64,000 nt of DNA from Bacteroidales bacterium UBA2861 (GTDB lineage Bacteria > Bacteroidota > Bacteroidia > Bacteroidales > UBA932). Positions within the stretch are counted from its first letter, which is position 1. The number at the start of each line of letters is the position of its first letter. Below the pieces are notes generated by a model, which worked only from the letters and a program-made list of their open reading frames with translations, was not told where the DNA came from and ran no database searches. The translations under genes and the position numbers were made by a program. The stretch lies in contig DEFD01000039.1 of NCBI GenBank assembly GCA_002350615.1, forward strand, positions 1 through 64,000. Direction: 5' to 3'. Below, one piece after another: positions 44,100 through 50,483 of the stretch.

Positions 44100-45332
44100 T
44101 CCAGGAAGTTCCTTCCCCTCGATTGCCTCGAGCATGGCGCCGCCGCCGGTGGAAACATAGCTCACCTTATCGGCGAAGCCCATCTGGGTAACCGCTGCAA
44201 CGGAATCGCCGCCGCCTACGAGAGTGTATGCGCCTGCCGCGGTGGCATCGGCCAGATCCTGGGCAATCTGAAGGGTTCCCTTGGCGAAAGCGGGCATTTC
44301 GAAAACGCCCACAGGGCCGTTCCAGAGGATGGTCTTGCTGTTGAGGATGATTTCCCTCCAGCGTTTGAGGCTTTCTTCGCCGGCATCCATGCCTTCCCAT
44401 CCGTCGGGAATTTCATGCGAAGGGACCACCTGCACGTTGGCATCGTTGCTGAAAGCATCGGCCACGCGGGTCTGCACGGAAAGGGAAAGGTTGACGCCGA
44501 GTTCGGCCGCCTTCTTCTTGATTTCCAGTGCCTGGGGGATGAGTTCATCTTCGTGGAGGGAATTTCCTATCTTGCCGCCCTCGGCCTTGATGAAGGTATA
44601 TCCCATACCGCCGCCGATGATGAGGTTGTCAACCTTGCCTACGAGATTCTCGAGCACGGCGAGTTTGCTGCTCACCTTGCTTCCGCCGATGATTGCGGTG
44701 AAGGGGCGCTTGGCGTTCTTGAGAACGTTGTCGATAGCGTTGATTTCGCCTTCCATCAGGTAGCCGAACATCTTGTCGTTCGGGAAGTAGGAAGCGATGA
44801 GAGCGGTGGATGCATGTGCACGGTGTGCGGTTCCGAATGCATCGTTGATATAGCAGTCCGCATAGGATGCGAGTTTTGCGGTAAAGGCCTTCTGGCTTTC
44901 CTTGACGGCCTTCTTGGCTGCAGCTTTTTCTTCGTCGGTAGCATCTTCAGCAAGTCCGCGGGGTTTTCCTTCTTCCTCGGCGTAGAAACGGAGGTTTTCA
45001 AGGAGAAGGGCTTCGCCAGGTTTGAGGGCCGCGGCCTGTGCATCTGCCTTCTGGCAATCTTCCGCGAACTGTACGGGAACTCCGAGGCACTCGCTCACAT
45101 GGGCCACGATGTGCTTGAGGGAGAATTTATCCTCAACCTTCTTGGGACGTCCGAGATGGGACATGATGATGAGGGACCCTCCTTCCGCGAGAACTTTCTT
45201 GAGAGTGGGCATAGCCCTGCGGATACGGGTGTCGTCGGTAATTTCGAAGTTTTCATTGAGAGGGACGTTGAAGTCCACACGAACTATGGCTTTTTTGCCA
45301 CGGAAATCGTAAGAATCAATGTGCTGCTGCAT
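44076..45332 (-). CDS. pgk: Phosphoglycerate kinase
   Basis: 418 residues from MQQHIDSYDFRGKKAIVRVDFNVPL at 45332; longer upstream frame lies in the divergent promoter region. Family motifs: 'RVDFNVPL', 'MSHLGRPKK', 'INDAFGTAHRAHAST', 'AIIGGSKVSSKL', 'LIIGGGMGYTFIKAEG', 'ILWNGPVGVFE', 'VGGGDSVAAV', 'STGGGAMLE'. Normal length. Converts 1,3-bisphosphoglycerate plus ADP to 3-phosphoglycerate plus ATP in glycolysis. The final residues (GVAAIRGE) are encoded by the arm of the hairpin that abuts the 67-bp tandem repeat. Confidence 0.98.
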   Translation of the reverse strand: MQQHIDSYDFRGKKAIVRVDFNVPLNENFEITDDTRIRRAMPTLKKVLAEGGSLIIMSHLGRPKKVEDKFSLKHIVAHVSECLGVPVQFAEDCQKADAQAAALKPGEALLLENLRFYAEEEGKPRGLAEDATDEEKAAAKKAVKESQKAFTAKLASYADCYINDAFGTAHRAHASTALIASYFPNDKMFGYLMEGEINAIDNVLKNAKRPFTAIIGGSKVSSKLAVLENLVGKVDNLIIGGGMGYTFIKAEGGKIGNSLHEDELIPQALEIKKKAAELGVNLSLSVQTRVADAFSNDANVQVVPSHEIPDGWEGMDAGEESLKRWREIILNSKTILWNGPVGVFEMPAFAKGTLQIAQDLADATAAGAYTLVGGGDSVAAVTQMGFADKVSYVSTGGGAMLEAIEGKELPGVAAIRGE

Positions 45333-45363
45333 AGTATTTTTATATGTAAGATTTTTCCGGACG

Positions 45364-45371
45364 CAAAGATA
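45364..45371 (-). promoter_or_regulatory. -7 element of pgk
   Basis: TATCTTTG on the minus strand, 31 bp before the pgk ATG; divergent to the SPFH promoter. Confidence 0.65.
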
Positions 45372-45393
45372 GCAATTTATTGCTAAAAGCGGC

Positions 45394-45423
45394 TTTGTGG
45401 AAAAAGCTATATTGTTATCTTTG
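45394..45423 (+). promoter_or_regulatory. Promoter of the SPFH-lipoprotein gene
   Basis: TTTG (45394-45397), 18 bp, TATCTTTG (45416-45423); the ATG is 21 bp downstream at 45445. Confidence 0.75.
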
Positions 45424-45444
45424 CAACAAAACAGACATAACGTT

Positions 45445-46263
45445 ATGAAAAGAATCTTCATCGCGGCGCTTGCAGCGCTTTCACTTGTCTCCTGCTCCAT
45501 CGTGGACAGCAGTGAGGTTGGCATTAAGTTCAAGAAATTCTCACTCACCGACCAGGGGCAGCTCAAGGCCGTTCCCGTGACCGGCTGGACCTTCTACAAT
45601 CCTTTCACCACTAGCGTTTACACATACCCCGTGTTCGTGCAGCGAGTAGATTATCCGGCATTTTCGGTGACTACGAAGGACGCCGCGGTGTTCTCCATGG
45701 ACCCGGTTCTCGCATACCAGATACAAAGGGATAAGGCTGTGGACATCTTTGCCAAGTACAGGAAGTCCCTGCATGTGATAGAGGGCGGATACATGCGCAC
45801 CTGCATCTACGATGCCTACAGAATCGTGGCCAACACCTACACTTCGGACGAGCTGATGGCCAACCGCGGCGAGTTCGAGGACAAGGTGCGCGAGATGCTC
45901 AGCAACAATCTCGGCAAGGAAGGTTTCAATGTAGAGGAATTCACCTCCCAGATTGTGCCTCCGGCATCCCTCTCCGCTGCAATTGAAGCTAAAAACCAGG
46001 CCATCCAGAACGCGCTCAAGGCATCCAACCAGGTAGCTGAGGCCGAGGCCAACGCCAAGATAGCGATAGCCAAGGCAAAGGGTGAAGCGGAAGCGATGCG
46101 CATCAAGGCCGATGCGGAAGCCTACTACAACAAGACAATCTCCGCTTCACTCAGCGATCTCATTGTAAAGGAAGATTTTATAGAGAAGTGGGACGGCAAA
46201 CTCCCCACGGTGCAGGGCGGCAACGGCTCTATGCTGATGGACATGTCCAAACTGTTCAAGTAG
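45445..46263 (+). CDS. SPFH/prohibitin-family lipoprotein
   Basis: 272 residues from MKRIFIAALAALSLVSC; the frame opens 16 codons earlier, but that part overlaps the TATCTTTG promoter. Lipobox LVSC (Cys17). The SPFH domain (~25-190) has 'EVGIKFKKFSL', 'GWTFYNPFTTSVYTYPVFVQRVDY' and 'DAAVFSMDPVLAYQI'. An Ala/Glu/Lys-rich coiled coil follows (~190-235, 'NQVAEAEANAKIAIAKAKGEAEAM'). Prohibitin-like membrane scaffolding; specific partner unknown. Confidence 0.88.
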   Translation: MKRIFIAALAALSLVSCSIVDSSEVGIKFKKFSLTDQGQLKAVPVTGWTFYNPFTTSVYTYPVFVQRVDYPAFSVTTKDAAVFSMDPVLAYQIQRDKAVDIFAKYRKSLHVIEGGYMRTCIYDAYRIVANTYTSDELMANRGEFEDKVREMLSNNLGKEGFNVEEFTSQIVPPASLSAAIEAKNQAIQNALKASNQVAEAEANAKIAIAKAKGEAEAMRIKADAEAYYNKTISASLSDLIVKEDFIEKWDGKLPTVQGGNGSMLMDMSKLFK

Positions 46264-46316
46264 GTCGCGCGGATTAACTGCCGTCCCGGCTCATCGGCCC
46301 GGCAAAGTGATTAAAC

Positions 46317-46862
46317 ATGACAAGCATTTATGATTTCAACACCACTTCCGGCAAAGGCGCCGAAGTGAAGTTTGCCGACTACAAAGGCAAGGTGCTGCTA
46401 ATTGCCAACACGGCCAGCAAATGCGGATTCACGCCCCAATACGACGGGCTCGAGGCACTCTGGCAGAAGTACAAGGACAAGGGGCTCGTGGTGATAGGAT
46501 TCCCCTGCGACCAGTTCGGTCAACAGGAGCCGGGCGACAACGCCCAGATAGAGGAGTTCTGCCGCCTCAACCACGGCGTCAGCTTCCCTCTCATGGCAAA
46601 GAGCGATGTAAACGGCCCGGACGCAAACCCGATTTTCAAATGGCTATATTCCCAGAAACCGTTTGAAGGATTCGGCGAAGGAGAGACCGCGGCATTCATG
46701 GACAAGATGCTCTCATCCAAGGACCCGGAATACGCCGCGAATCCGGATATCAAATGGAACTTCACCAAGTTCCTCGTAGGACGCGACGGCCAGGTGGTGG
46801 CGAGATATGAGCCCACAGTGGCCCCGGAGGCCATCGAAGAAGCCATAAAGGCCCTGCTGTAA
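46317..46862 (+). CDS. Glutathione peroxidase family (thiol peroxidase)
   Basis: 181 residues. Catalytic Cys36 in 'NTASKCGFTPQY', Gln70 in 'GFPCDQFGQQEPG', and Trp-Asn in 'KWNFTKFLVGRDG' form the known tetrad. Cytoplasmic, no signal peptide; most bacterial members use thioredoxin. It lies 53 bp after the SPFH gene without a visible promoter, so it may be co-transcribed. Confidence 0.95.
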   Translation: MTSIYDFNTTSGKGAEVKFADYKGKVLLIANTASKCGFTPQYDGLEALWQKYKDKGLVVIGFPCDQFGQQEPGDNAQIEEFCRLNHGVSFPLMAKSDVNGPDANPIFKWLYSQKPFEGFGEGETAAFMDKMLSSKDPEYAANPDIKWNFTKFLVGRDGQVVARYEPTVAPEAIEEAIKALL

Positions 46863-46878
46863 AGGGCGTATTCCTACA

Positions 46879-46922
46879 AAAATGCGGGTCCGCAGGGAGA
46901 TGTCCCGGTGGATCCGCATTTT
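46879..46922 (+). terminator. Terminator after the glutathione peroxidase gene
   Basis: A 13-bp stem (46879-46891 with 46910-46922; AAAATGCGG / CCGCATTTT core) has an inner GGGA/TCCC hairpin and ends in TTTTG. Confidence 0.85.
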
Positions 46923-46988
46923 GTATGACGGCGGCTGTTTCAGTGCGCGGCCTGGATTCCAGTCCGGGGCCGGCCAATTCAGTCACGC

Positions 46989-47552
46989 CTATTTCAAGGC
47001 AAGGCCGGCCTTGAAGGCGTCGCCCACAGTCTCGCCAAGGGCGATATACTTGTTGTTGAAGGGGTCGAAGGTGATTGGCTGAAGTTTCTTGACGTCAACG
47101 TTTCCGTCTGCGTCCAGGATGGATTCATCTGCGCTGACATTCACTATTTCACCTTTCAGGATACCGCTCTCTTCATCGTAGGAGATGAGTTTGCACTCGA
47201 GTGCGAGGGGGAGTTCCGCGATGATGGGGGCGTCCACGAAAGCGGATTTCTCCACATGCCAACCCGCCTTGGCCACCTTGTCCGGCTCCTTGTTGCCGGA
47301 AACCACTCCCACATAGTCGCAGGCGACAAGCTGAGGTGCGGTTCCCATGCTGACGGTGAAAGCGCCGCGTTTGCGGAGATCTTTCACGGTCTTGTGGCCT
47401 TTGGACAGGTCCATGGTGATTTCCTTGTAGTCGGAGATACCTCCCCAGGCCGCGTTCATTGCGGAAGGTACGTCGTTATCTCCATAAGCGGCGATTATCA
47501 GAACAGGTTGCGGATAGCAATAGGGCTTGGCCCCGAAATTCTTTCTTGACAT
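46989..47552 (-). CDS. Flavin reductase-like FMN-binding protein
   Basis: 187 residues with the flavin-reductase split-barrel pattern: 'PVLIIAAYGDNDVPSAMNAAWGGISDY', 'KGHKTVKDLRKRGAFTVSMGTAPQLVACDYVG' and 'PLALECKLISYDEESGILKGEIVNVSADE'. Cytoplasmic. Bacteroidales members of this family are usually annotated as flavin reductases; the electron acceptor is unknown. TAAATTTG (47574-47581, minus) lies 21 bp upstream. Confidence 0.88.
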   Translation of the reverse strand: MSRKNFGAKPYCYPQPVLIIAAYGDNDVPSAMNAAWGGISDYKEITMDLSKGHKTVKDLRKRGAFTVSMGTAPQLVACDYVGVVSGNKEPDKVAKAGWHVEKSAFVDAPIIAELPLALECKLISYDEESGILKGEIVNVSADESILDADGNVDVKKLQPITFDPFNNKYIALGETVGDAFKAGLALK

Positions 47553-47573
47553 GGTTCAATGTATTTGGTCAAG

Positions 47574-47581
47574 CAAATTTA
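47574..47581 (-). promoter_or_regulatory. -7 element of the flavin reductase gene
   Basis: TAAATTTG on the minus strand, 21 bp before the ATG at 47552. Confidence 0.55.
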
Positions 47582-47649
47582 ATCATTTTCCAGGACTTTG
47601 TCCGGACTCGCGAATGCCAGCCGGCAGAAGGGTCGGGACAAGAGTGTGT

Positions 47650-47768
47650 TTAGCGGGCAGATTTCTGAAGGGGGCAAGCACGAAAACGGCCCGATTCGCG
47701 CTTACCCATCTAAAATCCGAAGGGCCAAGCACAAACAAAGGAGGCTGTATCCCTTGGAAACTGCCTCC
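47650..47768. repeat. Interspersed ~108-bp repeat, copy A, with terminal hairpin
   Basis: 47650-47756 is about 94% identical to 50335-50443 (copy B): TTAGCGGGCAGATTTCTGAA at one end, GATTCGCGCTTACCC in the middle, AAAGGAGGCTG-ATCCCTTG at the other end. Inside, GCAAGCACGAA pairs with TTCGCGCTTAC. The right end forms GGAGGC/GCCTCC (47740-47745, 47763-47768). No coding character. Confidence 0.85.
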
Positions 47769-47769
47769 C

Positions 47770-47949
47770 GTGTGTAAAAACGGCCTTTTTGCACACAAAC
47801 TCCTCCGAAAACCTCCGCCCGTGTGAGAATTCGGCCACTTCTCACACAAAGTCCCGGAAATACGACACTCCGTGTGAGAAACAGGCGTTTTTGCACACGG
47901 AATGCGGTATTTCAGCTGTTCGGTGTGAGAATCGGGCGTTTTTTCACAC
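47770..47949. repeat. Tandem hairpin array: four 27-nt palindromes at exactly 51-bp spacing
   Basis: Hairpins start at 47770, 47821, 47872 and 47923. Each is 27 nt, begins GTGTG and ends CACAC, with A-rich left and T-rich right inner arms (e.g. GTGTGAGAA...TTCTCACAC at 47821). The 24-nt spacers are all different. The repeats diverge from each other, so this is not a CRISPR array. Because 51 is a multiple of three, one minus-strand frame reads through as C-[EA]-K-x-P-x-x-H-T units of 17 residues, probably by chance. Confidence 0.85.
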
Positions 47950-48019
47950 GGAACGTTCGAAAGTGGTCTTGAATTGTATTATAGAGAGCTGCAATTGGCA
48001 ACTATACCGATAAAACTTT

Positions 48020-48685
48020 TTATTCGGGTTTACCATTAACAACCCTCTTCTTTTTAAATCCGGCCTTGTCTGCAATTTCTATGAGGATTCTATATTCTTT
48101 CTCCAAGAAATTCAAAATATAATCTTTTCTTAAGACAATGACTTTTCCATCTATAAACCGAAGATCTTCAGGGTATGCTTCGACTTCGGCTTTTATGATG
48201 GGAATATCACTTTTCTTTGCGCCCTCATTATGATGGGCAATATTCCTCCGAAGAATTCTAACCACGTTTTTCAGATAACTGAGATCTTTTTGTGCATCAT
48301 CGCCAAGAACTATATCCAGTTTCTTTAGCAACTCGAAAATTTTTGTGTCTTCCGGCAGATTCTTCTCTCTTGCAATCAGGTCAATAATGCTCTCGTAGTA
48401 CGAAAAGCATATTATGAACATAGCCTGGTAGAAGAAATCACACATATCTTCCGTGTCTGATAATGCCTCGAGTGAACTATTAAACAAACTCTCTTCAATC
48501 TCCCTGTCTCCATCAGAGTCTCGCCTCGCCTGCTCTCTACATTCTTTCTTAAACGCATCGACTTCTTTGGCCAGAAGCCTTGGATAGTCGTCCAGCAATC
48601 TCTCCAAAGTTTGTTTTTGCATTTCGATGATTGAAAGCACCGTTGGTGTTAAGGTAAATGTTGCCATATCATTTGGGTCTATCAT
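48020..48685 (-). CDS. HEPN-like protein in a low-GC cassette
   Basis: 221 residues, mostly helical, no signal peptide. Residues 143-152 (RILRRNIAHH) carry the R-x4-H pattern of HEPN domains (Arg146, His151), preceded by an amphipathic helix as in RiboL-PSP/MAE_28990-type HEPN proteins, many of which are RNA-cleaving toxins or Abi proteins. The first Met overlaps the stop of the lipoprotein gene (ATGA); Met7 is an alternative start. AT-rich base use unlike the rest of the window suggests acquisition. Defence role is inference. Confidence 0.55.
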   Translation of the reverse strand: MIDPNDMATFTLTPTVLSIIEMQKQTLERLLDDYPRLLAKEVDAFKKECREQARRDSDGDREIEESLFNSSLEALSDTEDMCDFFYQAMFIICFSYYESIIDLIAREKNLPEDTKIFELLKKLDIVLGDDAQKDLSYLKNVVRILRRNIAHHNEGAKKSDIPIIKAEVEAYPEDLRFIDGKVIVLRKDYILNFLEKEYRILIEIADKAGFKKKRVVNGKPE

Positions 48686-49635
48686 TTTGTCAATTCTTCT
48701 ACTGGCAGAATTCTCTCAATCTGTCCCCAAAAGGGATGTTGCTTGTATTGTTCTACACTTGAGGCGGGTACGTATAAAGAAAATAAAAATGGTTCGTTCA
48801 GATGGTAATCATTATTTGCTTCCCAGCGGGATAATGAGCCCTGTACTGATGAATAATTGACTAATTTCCTGACATATAAGTCTGGGGGGATGTTCGCCAT
48901 ACTAATTAATCTACCCGAATCGTTCACATGATAAAGCAAGTCAATACAAATCCTTTCTATTGTCCTTGATAATATGATTTGATCAATTTTTAAACCTGAT
49001 TGTATTGGGTCTTGTGGTTGATCAGTAGGTTTATATGAAGGTGGCGTTACAGGTAGAATTTCAATGACTCCATCTAAAAATATAACTTGTGAAAAACATT
49101 GAAATCCGGAACTAGACACCGGTTCCGAAATAATCCTCTCATTTACTTCATAGCAGCTAAAAGTCAATGACTCGATGGCTGGGCAATAAGCAATATTAAT
49201 GGGTGGACAATAAGGAATATTATAAGAAGAGTGCGCTCTTTCCAGAATACCTATTACTACATTCCTGAGATTATAGTTTTCATAATATGGTCCCATTGGG
49301 TTGAGTTTACTCGGGTGGACAGCACCTGATAAATCAAGATTCTCAAGAGACAACATACAATTAATGAATTTCATATCAGATTCATTGATGGTTCCAGATA
49401 TTTTTAGACTTTTAATACTTCTTTTTTGTTCAGGCGTTAATAACGTAAATAGGGTGCCAGGGTTATCTACATGAACGGAATATGGGGATCCAGAGTCTCC
49501 TGTCGTGATTCCTGACGTTTCCTTTTTGTCGAGAGTATTGACTTTCTCCCACAGTTTCGAGTCGTCATAACCATTGCATGCCGCGAGGCAGACGCCAAGC
49601 GCAATGACGGGTAAAAGTAACAGTTTCTTCTTCAT
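48682..49635 (-). CDS. LRR/BspA-like surface lipoprotein in a low-GC cassette
   Basis: 317 residues with lipobox LAAC (Cys20). Leucine-rich/BspA-like strands ('IKSLKISGTINESDMKFINCMLSLENLDLSGA', 'IESLTFSCYEVN', 'IDQIILSRTIERI') and the typical LRR_5 ending 'LYVPASSVEQYKQHPFWGQIERILPVEE'. Base composition is well below the neighbouring PULs. Translationally coupled to the HEPN-like gene. Probably an exported binding protein. Confidence 0.7.
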   Translation of the reverse strand: MKKKLLLLPVIALGVCLAACNGYDDSKLWEKVNTLDKKETSGITTGDSGSPYSVHVDNPGTLFTLLTPEQKRSIKSLKISGTINESDMKFINCMLSLENLDLSGAVHPSKLNPMGPYYENYNLRNVVIGILERAHSSYNIPYCPPINIAYCPAIESLTFSCYEVNERIISEPVSSSGFQCFSQVIFLDGVIEILPVTPPSYKPTDQPQDPIQSGLKIDQIILSRTIERICIDLLYHVNDSGRLISMANIPPDLYVRKLVNYSSVQGSLSRWEANNDYHLNEPFLFSLYVPASSVEQYKQHPFWGQIERILPVEELTK

Positions 49636-49650
49636 GATTACAATAGATCG

Positions 49651-49950
49651 TTAGTTTTGCGATTTTAGCAGTTCGATAATCTTCTTTGTTCGGGGAATAC
49701 TAATTTCTTCACCATTCTGTAATCCTCTATCTAGTAAAGGTTAAAGGTACGTATTCAGAGTATCATTATTCAGAGAAATTTGCCAATCAATAACACTCAT
49801 GGCCCAATTATTCAAATCATCATACGCTTTTTCAGGCAATACATCGTCGTAAGTAATGATGCCCATTGACGGAATCGAATTAAGGCTTTGCTTTTTGAAG
49901 GATAAGGAGAGAATGCGTTCTCCTTCTTTAATAAGGTCTTCTGCGCTCAT
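49651..49950 (-). pseudogene. Small ORF interrupted by an in-frame TAA
   Basis: From the ATG at 49950 a 69-residue frame (MSAEDLIKEGERILSLSF..., ..NNDTLNTYL) ends in TAA at 49741. The same frame then continues for 29 sense codons (PLLDRGLQNGEEISIPRTKK...LLKSQN) to a second TAA at 49651, 16 bp before the lipoprotein start. The continuation has the same AT-rich, charged character, so a 99-residue protein broken by one nonsense codon is likely. Function not recognised. Confidence 0.5.
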
Positions 49951-50242
49951 GGCTCTAATAAAATGAACGATGGCCCGCGTCCGTAATAGGTTACTATAAA
50001 GAAAGTGTGAGCCAACTTAGTCTTATTCTTTCAGAAGGCTCTGGACGGGCCCGGATAACGAATAAGAATAGTGGCTCACACGGCAATTTTGGAGGCAAAA
50101 GCCTACAATACAGCCAATCAGAGCGCTAACTAATTCCCTGTTATCCGATGAATTGTCCAGATTCTCTGAAACAAGAATAAGCTAAACGCTTTCTAATATG
50201 TCATACCGTCAGTGGTAATCCTTTGACGATGATGCAAATATA
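49951..50242 (-). ncRNA. Long structured leader with competing inverted repeats
   Basis: TATATTTG (plus 50235-50242) is followed by ~280 nt without a gene before the ATG at 49950. Two inverted-repeat systems share one segment. Local: GTGTGAGCCA (50005-50014) with TGGCTCACAC (50072-50081), plus CTTATTC (50022-50028) with GAATAAG (50060-50066). Long-range: 50016-50059 with 50140-50185, matching CTTATTCTT, TTTCAGA, TCTGGAC and GGATAAC in order. The two folds are mutually exclusive. Could be a regulatory leader, a stable RNA or a recombination site. Confidence 0.5.
50235..50242 (-). promoter_or_regulatory. -7 element of the low-GC cassette
   Basis: TATATTTG on the minus strand; no clear -33 box at 19-20 bp. 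Confidence 0.5.
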
Positions 50243-50285
50243 GTATTATTTTGGAAAAAATACGTCTCCCCCTGCTTGGAGGAAT

Positions 50286-50476
50286 CTCCAGGCAAGGTGA
50301 AGGGAAAAATGGAGGCAGAGAGAAACGAATGAACTTAGCGGGCAGATTTCTGAAGGGGGCAAGCACGAAAACGGCCGGATTCGCGCTTACCCCAGCTATA
50401 ATCCGAAGGGCCAAGCACAACACAAAGGAGGCTGGATCCCTTGAGAAGTCTTGGAATACAGCCTCCTTGCCTGGAG
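50286..50476. repeat. Interspersed ~108-bp repeat, copy B, bracketed by a 12-bp inverted repeat
   Basis: Copy B of the repeat (50335-50443) is flanked by CTCCAGGCAAGG (50286-50297) and its exact inverse CCTTGCCTGGAG (50465-50476). The right flank forms a GGAGGCTG/CAGCCTCC hairpin used as terminator. No coding sequence was seen between 50243 and 50483. Confidence 0.8.
50427..50466 (-). terminator. Terminator of the third PUL operon
   Basis: GGAGGCTG (50427-50434) pairs with CAGCCTCC (50459-50466); on the minus strand it is followed by TTTGTGTTGTG. It lies 18 bp past the stop of the 50484-51983 gene and is formed by the interspersed repeat. Confidence 0.6.
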
Positions 50477-50483
50477 AAAGGGT

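Noticed and set aside
45333..45566. A longer N-terminus for phosphoglycerate kinase
   Set aside because: It would run through both divergent TATCTTTG promoters and add 78 residues absent from the family.
47583..47896. Overlapping small open frames with 17-residue repeats on both strands
   Set aside because: The 51-bp period keeps frames open by arithmetic. They have no ribosome sites and fit the hairpin array better; a repeat-protein gene is not excluded but not supported.
47770..47949. CRISPR array (27-nt palindromic repeats, 24-nt spacers)
   Set aside because: The repeats differ from each other at many positions, there are only four, spacers are shorter than usual, and no cas gene lies in the window.
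49981..50200. Integron attC site or retron msr/msd region
   Set aside because: Inverted repeats are present, but no GTTRRRY/RYYYAAC core pair fits, and no integrase or reverse transcriptase lies nearby.
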